Assembly: GCA_001970955.1 (NCBI GenBank)
Contig: MPUH01000310.1
Location: forward strand, 1-64,000
DNA length: 64,000 nt
Source: Stentor coeruleus
Lineage: Eukaryota > Ciliophora > Heterotrichea > Heterotrichida > Stentoridae
Direction of reading: 5' to 3'
Below the pieces are notes generated by a model, which saw only the letters and a list, made by a program, of their open reading frames with translations, did not search any database and was not told the DNA's origin. This document shows positions 1 to 9,953 of the stretch, piece by piece. Made by a program: the position numbers and the translations under genes. Numbering within the stretch: position 1 is the first letter of the stretch; each line of letters opens with the position of its first letter.

Positions 1-3000
1 CTCTTCATCACATTTTGACTATCCATAAGTTTACATTGTTCTTTTCTCTCAACCATATTCCACAACTTAATACAATTATCCCCTAAGCCATTAACCAAAA
101 CATTCCCATCCGGGTTAAAATTCACATTCCACACAGTATAAGAATAATTCCTAATCTCATATTCCTCTTTTTTCTCATACACATTCCATATTTTCACAAC
201 ATTTTCAGATGAAACACTAGCTAAAACCAACCCCCCAAGTCCAAAACCAACTGATTTAACAGCATTTTTATGTCCAACAAGACTACAAATCTCTTTCCTT
301 CCTTCAAAATCCCATAAAATAACCTTAGAATCTCCAGACCCACTTGCCACATTTTTCCCATCAGGACTAAAACAAACGCTACTTACCCAGTTCCCATGTC
401 CCATCAAAGAAAACTCTTTATTTCTATTTTTAATATTCCATATTATAACACTTTCATCTTTAGACCCACTAGCTAAAAATTCCCCACAAGGACTAAAACA
501 AATACAATTAACCCAATTTTCATGTCCAGATAAAGTAAATTCAATTGCTCTTTCAAAGAAATCCCATACATTTATAAGCCCATCTTTACATCCACTAGCG
601 AGTTTTTTACCATCTTTATTGAAACTTAAACATAAAACCCAATCTTTATGATCTGATAACGTAAAAGCTTCTGCTTGTTTATTTAAATCCCATATTTTAA
701 TCAAATTGTCATCACCGCCACTAGCAAAAAAATTATCAAATGGACTAAAACACCCACATCTTATCCACCTTGTATGCCCTTCAAGCTGAAATTTTTCTTT
801 TCTTTCAGAGACATTCCATACTTTTATCACACAAACCCCAGAAATACTTGCTAGTAACTCCCCATTTGGACTAAAACTTGTCCATCTTAAAGGATTTGAA
901 TGACATACTAAAGAACACTCTTCCTTTGATTTATCAACATTCCAGAATTTTATTAGATTATCTTCAGATCCACTAGCTAAAACCTTCCCATCCAAACTAA
1001 AACTCACACATCGTACCCAGCTTGTAAACCCTTTAAGTGTAACTATTTTTTTTTTATCATCTAAACTCCAGATTTTTATCAGGCTATCCCCTGACCCACT
1101 AGCTAAATATTTACCATCAGGACTAAAGCTAATAGTACAAACAGCATTTATATGGCCTAAGAAATTATAAAGGACTTTTTTATCTATAAGGCTCCATATC
1201 CTAACACTTTTATCTAGTGTCCCACAAGCTAGAAGTTCACCATTTGGGCTAAAAGTTAAACACCAAATAATTTTTGATTCAGTAGATAATGTGAATTCTT
1301 TTTTATCTTCTAAGTTCCATACTTTTATCAACCCATCTGAAGATCCACTAGCAAAAGTTCTCCCATCTGGGTTAAAAGCTATACTCCAAGCAGTCTTAGT
1401 ATGTCCTGCCAAAGTAAACTCTTCTTTTTTTTCATATAAATTCCATCCTTTAATCAAAGTGTCCTCTGACCCACTAATTAATAAATTCCCATCTGGGCTA
1501 AAACATAAACCACGTACTATACTTTTATGACCTGAAAATGTGCAAAGTTCTCTTTTCCCTAATAAATCCCATAGTTTTACCGTTGTGTCATCTGAACCAC
1601 TAGCTAAATATTTCCCATCTTTACTGAAACAAACTATTCTTATTTTATCAGTATGTCCTGAAAAAACACATTCATCAATATTGTCTTGTAAATTCACAAC
1701 TTTGATTTGATTATCTTCACTTCCACTTGCTAAGTATTTCATATCCCAACTAAAACTCACACATCTTATTGTATTAGACTTTTCATTACTTGAGTCATTT
1801 TTTTCAGTCAAATTCCAGATTTTTATAAGATTGTCCCCAGAACCACTTGCGATATATTTACCATCTGGGGTAAAAGCTAGGCTTAAGATGCTTTTAGAAT
1901 GTCCAGTCAAAGTATATTCTAAAGTTTTACTAGTTAGATTCCAGATTTTCAATATGTTGTCAGCTGAACCACTGGCTAGAAACATACCAGAAGGACTAAA
2001 ACTCACACAACGAATGATGTTTTTATGCCCGACAAGTGTGAATTCTTCTCTTTTTTCAGCCATGTTCCACACTTTAGCTAGATAGTCATCAGAGCCACTA
2101 GCTAAAAACCTCCCATCAGGACTGAAACTTAGGCTTCTGATAAAATTTTTATGTCCAGCCAAAGAAAACTCTTCGATTTTTTCGTTGAGGTTCCAAATTT
2201 TTATTAGATTATCTTCAGACCCACTAGCCAAAAACCTCCCATCCGGGCTGAAAACCACGGTGCGGACAGTCAAAACGTGCCCCGCTAAAGAAAAAAGGGT
2301 TTTTTTCTCAGAAAAACTCCAAATTTTTATCAGACAATCCGCAGATCCACTAGCTAAAAGTTTGCCATCTGGACTAAAACACACGCTATTAATCCAGCTT
2401 TTATGTCCAACCAAAGATCCAATTTCTGTCTTATCAGAAAATCTCCATATTTTTATAAGATTATCAGCACTACCACTAGCCAAATACTGCCCATCAGGAC
2501 TAAAACTCACGCTCCATACAGTTTTGCTATGTCCCATCAAAATACATTCTTCCTTTTTTTCCTTAAAATTCCATATTCTTATATACTGATCCCCTGAGCC
2601 ACTAGCTAAAAATTCCCCATCAGGAGTAAAACTTATAGAAGTTATCCAATTTGTATGACCAGTCAAAGTCCCTTCTTCTTTTTTCTCAGCCAAGTTCCAT
2701 ATTTTTATAGTCCAATCAGCAGAACAACTTATAAGAGCTTTACCATCAGGACTAAAAACTACACCCAAAACCCCTTTTGTATGTCCAGATAAAGTACAAG
2801 CTTCTTTTTTTTCTATTAAATTCCATAGTTTTATCATATTATCTTTTGATGCACTCGCCATATACACCCCATCTGAACTAAAAGCTATACTGTTTATACC
2901 TTTTAAATGACCTGATAATGAGAATTCCTCTTTTCTATCAGCGAGGTTCCAGATTTTTATATTAGTGTCTGCTGAACCACTTGCTATAAACCTTCCATCC

Positions 3001-3740
3001 AAAGTAAAATTTACTGCTAAGACTGATTCTTTATGTCCTTGCAATGTAAATTCTTCTCTTTTCTCAGTAAAGTTCCATACTTTGATTGTTGTATCTTCTG
3101 AACCACTTATTATATATCTGCAATCTGAACTTAAAGCTACACTCCACACAACTTTGTTATGACCAGAAAGTGTAAAGTCTTCTTTACCTTCAGATATATT
3201 CCAAACTTTAATAAGATTATCTGCACTACCACTTATTAAGTATTTACCATCTGAACTATAGGAAAGACTACATATGAATTTTGAATGACCATTTAGAGTA
3301 CATGATTCTGATTTGGTTATTAAGTTGAAGATTTTTATTGAACTGTCGGCTGTGCCAAAAGCTAAAGAGGTACCATCAGGGCTGTATTTAACACACCATA
3401 TAGATTTGGATTTTATTGGTAAGGTGCAATGTTCTTTTTTTTCTAAGAGATTCCAGATTTTGATTGAGGAATCAGTAGAACAACTTACCAGGAATTTACC
3501 GTCTGGGCTTAGGTTTACACACTTGACTTCATTTGCATGGCCTGTGAGTGTATATACAAATGAACTATTCAATCCTAGTTTGGGTTCTATTTGCATATAA
3601 TTCCAGGTCTTCCAAATTTCTTCAAGTGCTCTGTCTCTTTTTAGATCATCAGAGACTGGGCTTTTGATTTGCGCGAAATTCTGCGATTGGAAAGTGTCTA
3701 GACTTTTTGATATAAGAGGCTCTTCTAAGGTATTCGACAT
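1..3740 (-). CDS. Giant WD40-repeat protein, 5' part (3' end beyond window)
   Basis: The minus strand reads open from an ATG at 3740 to the left edge, about 1246 codons, with no stop in the parts I translated. After a leader of about 60 residues (start MSNTLEEPL) the rest is WD40 blades of 42 residues, each with a GH dipeptide, an FSPDGK-like turn, a SGS.D turn and an IKIWN-type end. I count 28 WD motifs, which would be four seven-bladed propellers if they fold that way. WD40 propellers are protein-binding scaffolds; the partner and location cannot be read from the sequence. No catalytic domain is visible in this part, but one could lie beyond the edge. The several short plus-strand open frames across 1290-3600 are antisense shadows produced by the repeat. 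No intron disturbs the strict period. Upstream lies a 1.5 kb gap and then a divergent TTLL gene. Confidence 0.93.
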   Translation of the reverse strand, partial: MSNTLEEPLISKSLDTFQSQNFAQIKSPVSDDLKRDRALEEIWKTWNYMQIEPKLGLNSSFVYTLTGHANEVKCVNLSPDGKFLVSCSTDSSIKIWNLLEKKEHCTLPIKSKSIWCVKYSPDGTSLAFGTADSSIKIFNLITKSESCTLNGHSKFICSLSYSSDGKYLISGSADNLIKVWNISEGKEDFTLSGHNKVVWSVALSSDCRYIISGSEDTTIKVWNFTEKREEFTLQGHKESVLAVNFTLDGRFIASGSADTNIKIWNLADRKEEFSLSGHLKGINSIAFSSDGVYMASASKDNMIKLWNLIEKKEACTLSGHTKGVLGVVFSPDGKALISCSADWTIKIWNLAEKKEEGTLTGHTNWITSISFTPDGEFLASGSGDQYIRIWNFKEKKEECILMGHSKTVWSVSFSPDGQYLASGSADNLIKIWRFSDKTEIGSLVGHKSWINSVCFSPDGKLLASGSADCLIKIWSFSEKKTLFSLAGHVLTVRTVVFSPDGRFLASGSEDNLIKIWNLNEKIEEFSLAGHKNFIRSLSFSPDGRFLASGSDDYLAKVWNMAEKREEFTLVGHKNIIRCVSFSPSGMFLASGSADNILKIWNLTSKTLEYTLTGHSKSILSLAFTPDGKYIASGSGDNLIKIWNLTEKNDSSNEKSNTIRCVSFSWDMKYLASGSEDNQIKVVNLQDNIDECVFSGHTDKIRIVCFSKDGKYLASGSDDTTVKLWDLLGKRELCTFSGHKSIVRGLCFSPDGNLLISGSEDTLIKGWNLYEKKEEFTLAGHTKTAWSIAFNPDGRTFASGSSDGLIKVWNLEDKKEFTLSTESKIIWCLTFSPNGELLACGTLDKSVRIWSLIDKKVLYNFLGHINAVCTISFSPDGKYLASGSGDSLIKIWSLDDKKKIVTLKGFTSWVRCVSFSLDGKVLASGSEDNLIKFWNVDKSKEECSLVCHSNPLRWTSFSPNGELLASISGVCVIKVWNVSERKEKFQLEGHTRWIRCGCFSPFDNFFASGGDDNLIKIWDLNKQAEAFTLSDHKDWVLCLSFNKDGKKLASGCKDGLINVWDFFERAIEFTLSGHENWVNCICFSPCGEFLASGSKDESVIIWNIKNRNKEFSLMGHGNWVSSVCFSPDGKNVASGSGDSKVILWDFEGRKEICSLVGHKNAVKSVGFGLGGLVLASVSSENVVKIWNVYEKKEEYEIRNYSYTVWNVNFNPDGNVLVNGLGDNCIKLWNMVERKEQCKLMDSQNVMK
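40..3480 (-). repeat. 126-bp tandem repeat encoding WD40 blades
   Basis: The complement of the WD codon region (ttccatat/ttccagat on the plus strand) recurs every 126 bp: for example at 2191, 2065, 1939 and 1813, then 1693 after one 120-bp unit, then 1567, 1441 and 1315. There are 28 occurrences from about 3451 to about 57. Units are clearly related but diverged at the DNA level, so this is an old array and not a recent expansion. Confidence 0.9.
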
Positions 3741-5238
3741 TATTATCCATAGATTTTCATCTAATTAGCATAGCATCTAAGAGTATAAAATTTTAAATCA
3801 AACCATTGATTTCATGGTAAATAAGTAGTGAAATCTAATCTGTAATATTAAAATTTATATATAGCATAACAAGATACTTATAATTATAATTAAATTTAAA
3901 ACTCTAGTTAGGTTTTAACAACGTATTTTATAATGCAAATCATAAGAAAAATTAGAAAGTCTGTGATTGAAATTTTTCTTTTGGTATTTTTGGTTTTATC
4001 ACTTGAACGATAATAATTAAATTAACCTTGATTATATTAGTATATCAATTAGAATATATAGGAAATAAAAAATGAACAAGTGATCAGAATTATGATAAAT
4101 AAGCAGATTAGCAGTTTATGAATAGATAATTTTTTGTAAAAGGGGAATCATATAAATCTAGATGAATCTCTAATAAAATTTGTATAAAATACATAAGATG
4201 AATAATTTTCTAATGAAATTGTCAGGTATATAGAATTAGCCTCAATTTTGAATACAACCCCTGCATCTCCCGAAACAAATTATACTAAACATTCGATTTT
4301 GATTTTAAATATGATTCTATATCGCAGAAAACTTCATAAAAAAGTAAATACCTTATTTGAGTTTGTCATATTATAAGAATCAACATTGTTTAAGTATATC
4401 ATGAATCTATTATTAGTTTCTTTGCGTAAATCCTACTATTTATAATACTAAAAGCAAAAAAAACCTATTTTCTATACCAAAATAACTTTTATTATATTTT
4501 GATTTATATGTAGATTCTAATTGGGATAATTAAACTAAGTTTCTAACTTGGTATTTTATTTTATTTATATGTAGATTCTAATTGGGATAATTAAACTCAG
4601 TTTCTAACTTGGTATTTTATTTTAAATAAACCACATTATTTCAAGTGCTAATTCCCCCGAAAATTCAATATACTATATAATTGCAACTCTCATATTTAGT
4701 AAACAAAAAAGTCAAGTCAAAAACTATTAAAATTAAACTTATAGCAATTTTAAGATACATAAAAAAAGTATTTTTTGTAAAAATTTATATTTCCGCTTTT
4801 TTCATATTCTCCTTTACAAATAATTTCAATAAATAAATTGTTATTATCAGTACTAATCTTAGATATCATTCTTTTCATAGTAAATATTTGTTAATTTGCA
4901 TTCATTTAATTGTATATACATAACATTTTTTTAAATTACTTTATTTTTTTGCTAAAAAAACTCTATTATTCTTGATTAATTCTAATCATCTATCAAACTT
5001 CCACACACATTTCCCTAAATATCTCATATTTAATACCATTTAGCATATCAAAAAAAAAAAAAAATATTTATTCCAAAAAACCCATTATAAAACAATTCAA
5101 ACTTAACTTACTATCTAATCTTCATATAAAATCACACAACTAAAAAATAAACAATACCCATCAAAATACAATAAAACCAAATACACATAATTAAAAAAAA
5201 TCTCTATTTCAAGTTGATTTATACATTACAATAAAATT
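3741..5238. other. Intergenic, divergent promoters region
   Basis: AT-rich DNA between two divergent genes. It holds one 61-bp tandem duplication (listed separately). The last 300 bases before the TTLL start are rich in A and C with little G on the coding strand. An open plus-strand stretch of about 53 codons near 4210-4375 has no start codon or recognisable domain and is not called. No RNA gene was seen. Confidence 0.6.
4502..4623. repeat. 61-bp direct tandem duplication
   Basis: Two adjacent copies, 4502-4562 and 4563-4623, differ by one base (a/c in taaactMagttt). There is no N between them, unlike the eight assembly-type duplications elsewhere, so this looks like a genuine recent tandem duplication in intergenic DNA. 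Confidence 0.9.
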
Positions 5239-7476
5239 ATGAACTACAATCGAAAGAAAAGCATGAATTCTCCAGAACTAACCGTAACAAAGTGTGGTAC
5301 AGGAATAAATAAACCAAACACAAAACACACCCATATAGACATCAAAACAATAGGTTATCCAGGTCAAGGTCTTCATAGTTTTCAAAGCACTCCAATACTA
5401 GAAAATTTACACAATCATTTTTCTATGCTTTCTTTAAAACTAGGTGACTCAGAAGATTTCAAACCTCCACTTATAACCCTAACTCCAATAACCGAAGACC
5501 AGTTAATAAAAGATACAGTTCCAACAAATACCTATAGTAAAGGTAACTCAGGAAGTACCCACCAACTCTTATATAAAATCTTCAAAGCTGATGCTAAACT
5601 TATAAGATCAGTCCTAGAATCTTCTGGTTTTTTCTATACTGAATCTCATTCATGGAATCTTCTCTGGTCAGGTTCATCTCCACAGGAATTTCTATATGAA
5701 GATTTGAACCCATATCAAAAAATAAACCATTTCCCTTCTTCAAATGAACTAACTCGTAAAGATAAACTATGTATTAACATGACTAATATGCAAGAAAAAT
5801 ACAGTAAAGAAGCTTATGATTTTATCCCAGAAACTTATGTCTTACCTGAAGGTTTCCCGATATTATTTAACAGGTTCAACTCAGATAAAAAAAATATTTG
5901 GATCGTAAAACCTGCAAATTCATCTCAAGGACGAGGGATTTTTCTTGTGGATTCTATACAAAATGTCCCTTTAGATGAAATGTGTGTTATTTCTAAATAT
6001 ATTGACGACCCATATTTGATTAATGGGTTAAAATTTGATATAAGACTTTATGTTTGTGTTACTAGTTTTGAACCTTTAAGGGTATATTTATATGAAGAAG
6101 GGTTGACTAGATTTGCTAGTGAAAAGTATGTTAATGAATTCAAAGATAATAAGTTTATACATTTGACAAATTATAGTGTTAATAAGAAGAATGAAAATTT
6201 TGTTCAGAATGCTAATGCTAAAGATGATGGGGTTGGGCATAAATGGAGTTTGACAGCGTTGATGAAGTATTTTAAAGAGAAGAATATTGATGTAGATGGA
6301 TTGTGGCAGAAGATTTATGATTTAGTTATTAAGAGTGTGTTGAGTATTGAAAGTCAGGTTGTTGAAGCTTCGAAAAGACTGAATTTACATAGGAATAACT
6401 GTTTTAATTTGTTTGGATTTGATGTGATTGTGGACTCGTCATTGAAACCGTGGCTATTAGAAGTCAACCTTAGCCCTTCAATGGCTACAGAATCCCCTTT
6501 GGATTTTTATATAAAATCAAATCTCCTTACAGACACATTTAATCTTATTGGCATACATATGAAGCCAGCTCGTAAAGTAATGGGATATAAAACATGTACC
6601 CGTCTAACAGCTCCTAAACTTAAAAACTCTCCTTATCTTGTACCGAAACTCCCAAAAAAACACTATTCGTCTAAAAAAGTTCAAGAAATACTCCGTGAAA
6701 CCCTTGATGAGTACTCTAGGAAAAAAGGTTTTCTTCGTCTCTACCCTTGTAAAAATGGGCATGTTTATGATCAGTATTTCACCCAAGCAAGACCAATAAA
6801 TAAAATCATCAACTCAGTTCTCTTTGATGAAAATACTGATTTAAAAATATTAGAAAGTCCATCATCAATGAAACCTTTACCTATATATAATAAAGCTAAT
6901 AAAAAACTTAGCGTTGATAATTCAATAGACACAAAGTCTATAAAAACAAGCAAAGATACAAAACTAATACTTAATGGTGATGATTTACTTATTGAGTATT
7001 TACAAAGGGTTATTAGAATACTAAAAGATAAAAATGAAATTCAAATACCAGCTGGAGTAAAAGTTGCTTTAGAAAGATTTTCTAGTCATTTTACTTGGAA
7101 AATGCAAGAGTCAAGTGAAGTTAATATAGCTAAAAAACTTGAAAATAGGATACAAGAAATGCTGAGTAGGAAGAGAAGTGTTAAATTACAGCAGAGGTAT
7201 AAAAACTGGGGGAAAACATTGAAAAGTGAGGCAATACATGAGTTTAGTGATGAAGAAGTTAGTGAAATGCTGCTGAATTGCAATAAAGATTTGGCTTTGG
7301 AACTTATCAACTTTCTCTTTGAAGGCGATGGGGTCCTTTTAACATTAAAAGCAATCAAGCTCCGACCAAACCCAGGGGTTAAAAGGGTAAAAACCCCAGT
7401 TTTCTTCAAAGAGTACCGAGCTCAAACTGTGCCCAAGCGGCCAAATACCTCAGTTAGACTTAAATTTGTATTTTAA
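5239..7476 (+). CDS. Tubulin-tyrosine ligase-like (TTLL) polyglutamylase-type enzyme
   Basis: 745 residues. The TTL/ATP-grasp domain spans roughly residues 110-440. Visible motifs are the ATP-binding block IWIVKPANSSQGRGI (about 220-234), the KFDIRLYV block (265-272), the FIHLTNYSVNKK block (307-317) and the metal-binding end LLEVNLSPS (about 408-416). TTLL enzymes add glutamate or other amino acids to tubulin tails on microtubules, usually in cilia, basal bodies and cortical rows. The intact R-x-Y/HLTNYS and EVN motifs suggest an active enzyme. The layout, including a GFLRLYP element after the catalytic domain, fits the TTLL4/5 glutamylases best, but the subfamily is inferred. The C-terminal 230 residues are lysine-rich with no named domain. 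It is convergent with ASF1, with 63 bases between stops. Confidence 0.95.
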   Translation: MNYNRKKSMNSPELTVTKCGTGINKPNTKHTHIDIKTIGYPGQGLHSFQSTPILENLHNHFSMLSLKLGDSEDFKPPLITLTPITEDQLIKDTVPTNTYSKGNSGSTHQLLYKIFKADAKLIRSVLESSGFFYTESHSWNLLWSGSSPQEFLYEDLNPYQKINHFPSSNELTRKDKLCINMTNMQEKYSKEAYDFIPETYVLPEGFPILFNRFNSDKKNIWIVKPANSSQGRGIFLVDSIQNVPLDEMCVISKYIDDPYLINGLKFDIRLYVCVTSFEPLRVYLYEEGLTRFASEKYVNEFKDNKFIHLTNYSVNKKNENFVQNANAKDDGVGHKWSLTALMKYFKEKNIDVDGLWQKIYDLVIKSVLSIESQVVEASKRLNLHRNNCFNLFGFDVIVDSSLKPWLLEVNLSPSMATESPLDFYIKSNLLTDTFNLIGIHMKPARKVMGYKTCTRLTAPKLKNSPYLVPKLPKKHYSSKKVQEILRETLDEYSRKKGFLRLYPCKNGHVYDQYFTQARPINKIINSVLFDENTDLKILESPSSMKPLPIYNKANKKLSVDNSIDTKSIKTSKDTKLILNGDDLLIEYLQRVIRILKDKNEIQIPAGVKVALERFSSHFTWKMQESSEVNIAKKLENRIQEMLSRKRSVKLQQRYKNWGKTLKSEAIHEFSDEEVSEMLLNCNKDLALELINFLFEGDGVLLTLKAIKLRPNPGVKRVKTPVFFKEYRAQTVPKRPNTSVRLKFVF

Positions 7477-7539
7477 TAACCCACTCTTAATTACCCTAAT
7501 CACCATTATTGCAATATAACCCACAAATGAAATAAGCAT

Positions 7540-8019
7540 TTAATTCGTCTTAGAACTCGTCCACTCTATAGGAAATTTACTAATCCTAGGTCTATCTTCA
7601 AGTATCGACCTTTGTATTTTTTCAGGTATTGGCGTACTTGGTAGATTTTCCATTAATTCAGGTTCTGTATATTGGTTATTTACATAATACCCAATACGAT
7701 AAAATTCTTGGTCTTTATAGCTGCAAGTAAGTATTACTGCAGTTATACCAACAACTTCATCTACTGGGATTTTTGATATATCAGGACCTGGAGCTTCAAA
7801 TATAAATCTCATTGCCCCATATTGTAAAGGGCCAATAAGAGCTGAGTCTAATACTTGATCGTATTTTGCATCATTTGATGAACCCACGTATATTATTTTC
7901 CATTCAATATCTTCTTGTAATGGTGTTAAACATTCGAAGGTTATCTCGAAACGAAATGACTCTAAGAAACTAGTTGGGTTGTTCAGGACACGTACATTCG
8001 TCACATTGATTGCCGCCAT
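7540..8019 (-). CDS. ASF1: Histone H3-H4 chaperone ASF1
   Basis: 159 residues, covering the whole conserved ASF1 core with almost no acidic tail. Diagnostic stretches are FEITFECL (residues about 24-31), EWKIIYVGS, YDQVLDS, a VGITAVILTCSY strand and GYYVNNQY. The protein binds the H3-H4 dimer in the nucleus and hands it to CAF-1 or HIRA during replication-coupled and independent nucleosome assembly. The ATG at 8019 gives the normal start just before the first beta strand. Fungal ASF1 carries a long acidic tail; here the protein stops right after the core, so it is close to the minimal form. No intron is needed. Confidence 0.98.
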   Translation of the reverse strand: MAAINVTNVRVLNNPTSFLESFRFEITFECLTPLQEDIEWKIIYVGSSNDAKYDQVLDSALIGPLQYGAMRFIFEAPGPDISKIPVDEVVGITAVILTCSYKDQEFYRIGYYVNNQYTEPELMENLPSTPIPEKIQRSILEDRPRISKFPIEWTSSKTN

Positions 8020-8773
8020 TTATAATGTTTTTGTAATAGGTTTAGATAGGTTTTGGAGATATTTTTTAGGATTTAGTTGGGGGAATGGATGTGTGAAGGA
8101 AGGATTTTGGGAAGAGGAGAAGTTTTGGATTAGTGATATGGTGTTAAAAATGTAGTTTTTATGTGGAAATTAGATTTTTTTTTTTGTGTGAGGCTTGATT
8201 GAGAAGGATGATTAGTTTGAAAATGTAGAAATATAAGGAAATAATAATTAGGAGAGCTTTTGAATTAGAATAACAGTGCTTTCACCAGATAGATTTAAAA
8301 GGTATGGAAAATAGCAATCGTGGAGGAAATATTTAACAAAAAGTGGCTATAAAAAGATTATAAAACCTATAAACAGAATAAAAACATAAAATACAGACTA
8401 ATTAAAATTTTATTGCTTATCATCCTCACAATATCCAAGTAATTCAAATCCTAGATGTATTAATCTGCTTAAAAAGATAATAAATGATTGAATTAATAAT
8501 ATTTAACTAAATATAATAAATTCTTTGCAATTCAAATAAAGTCTAAGATCAGATTAACAACTTACAATATAAATTATTTACATCAAAATAATAAAAAATT
8601 TTCCAATCTCGCATTTTCTATAAAATTTCCAAAAACAAAACTTTTTTTCTATTCATATCCACTTTCATAATTAAAAATCAATTCCTAATAACTATTAAAA
8701 AGCCTCACAAAATCTCTACACTAATTACAAACCCCATATCCTAAATAAAATTAAAACACTATTTATAATCTAC
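8020..8773. other. Intergenic
   Basis: No gene seen. The plus strand is G-rich and C-poor up to about 8335, then turns C-rich and G-poor to the next gene, a skew switch repeated in many gaps of this window. Confidence 0.6.
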
Positions 8774-9631
8774 TTAATACTCTGAGCTCATACGATTTTT
8801 CATATGAATCCTCTGTTTATCAAACTCTCCAAACTTCTCTTTACTCCTTGCCGTAAGTTCTTTTAAAGACTGGAAATTCAAAGAACTATCACTTAACCCT
8901 TCACCCCCACAAGCCGATTCCCTAAGTTCAGCTTGTTCCTTTTCTAATTTAACAATAAGTTTAGTTATTTCATCAAGTTTATGTCTAGAAGTCTTATACA
9001 AATGATAGTCTAAAAGTTTTGGAGATGATAACCCAGATGGAACTGCTGATATTTTCCTTGAACAAGTTTTTCTTTTTTTCACACTGCTGGGTTTTGATAT
9101 TTTTTTCTCTCCGACAGCTTTTTTCAACGAATTTATAATTCTATCTTTATCATTAATCAGTATCTGATAATGTTTTTCCTGGGTTTCCAGTTGTTTTTTA
9201 TAGAATTCTGCTTTTTTTCCTTTACCGGATTGGATTTTCTGCAGTTTTTTTACTAAGTCTTTGTTTTTTTCGATTAAAAGACTGTTTTCTTTTTTTAATG
9301 TTAAGACTTCATTTTGTAAAGTTTCTTTAAGATTCTGTAGGTTTTTTGATATTGTTATCCTTTCTTGAGCATTGCTTTTTACATGCATTTCTTTTTCTTT
9401 TTTGATTATTTCTAACTGGGCTTTGAGGTATGAGTTTTCGGATTTTAGTTTTTGTATATCGTATGATTCGGTTTTATGGGAGTCGATAGGGGAACATTTT
9501 TCATATTTGTCGAGGTCTGGAGTTTCAAAGTTGTTGGTTGGACTGTTGTTGAGTAAGGAGTTATAGTCTATACCTGGACTTGGAGTTTGTTTAAGTTCGT
9601 ATTTATCAAAATTCTCAAAGGAAGTGGACAT
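8774..9631 (-). CDS. Coiled-coil protein of unknown function
   Basis: 285 residues from an ATG at 9631. Residues 1-60 are polar and low in complexity. About 60-180 is a strongly charged heptad-like region (runs such as KKENSLLIEKNKDLVKKLQK) predicted to be a coiled coil. A basic linker (KKRKTCSRK) follows, then a second short helix near 215-240. No enzyme motif or named domain is recognised. Long coiled coils like this are common in ciliate basal-body and cortex proteins, but that is only context. Confidence 0.85.
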   Translation of the reverse strand: MSTSFENFDKYELKQTPSPGIDYNSLLNNSPTNNFETPDLDKYEKCSPIDSHKTESYDIQKLKSENSYLKAQLEIIKKEKEMHVKSNAQERITISKNLQNLKETLQNEVLTLKKENSLLIEKNKDLVKKLQKIQSGKGKKAEFYKKQLETQEKHYQILINDKDRIINSLKKAVGEKKISKPSSVKKRKTCSRKISAVPSGLSSPKLLDYHLYKTSRHKLDEITKLIVKLEKEQAELRESACGGEGLSDSSLNFQSLKELTARSKEKFGEFDKQRIHMKNRMSSEY

Positions 9632-9737
9632 TTTATATTTTTTCAGTATTTATAAAATAACTAGATAACGAATTTATCCATCCCGATTATTCCCAGTAAC
9701 TTAATGATCTTTGAAACAAAACATATTTAAAAAATTA

Positions 9738-9953
9738 TTTTCCTAATACAAACACCATGCACATAAAACCCAAAATCCAACCTTCCCAAAAAACCACAAA
9801 AATCCTAATCTCTAAACTACCAAACTAGCCTATAAATTAAAATTNCTTTTCCTAATACAAACACCATGCACATAAAGCCCAAAATCCAGCCTTCCCAAAA
9901 AACCACAAAAATCCTAATCTCTAAACTACCAAACTAGCCTATAAATTAAAATT
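9738..9953. repeat. Assembly-type duplication around single N at 9845
   Basis: Copy 9738-9844 and copy 9847-9953 match except for two a/g differences. The second copy includes the last codons of the next gene. Only one copy is likely to be real. Confidence 0.85.

Noticed and set aside
1291-3600. Plus-strand open frames of 65-134 codons (repeats of SxPLAK.LPSGLK type)
   Set aside because: They are antisense shadows of the 126-bp WD40 repeat; the minus strand gives a continuous WD40 protein.
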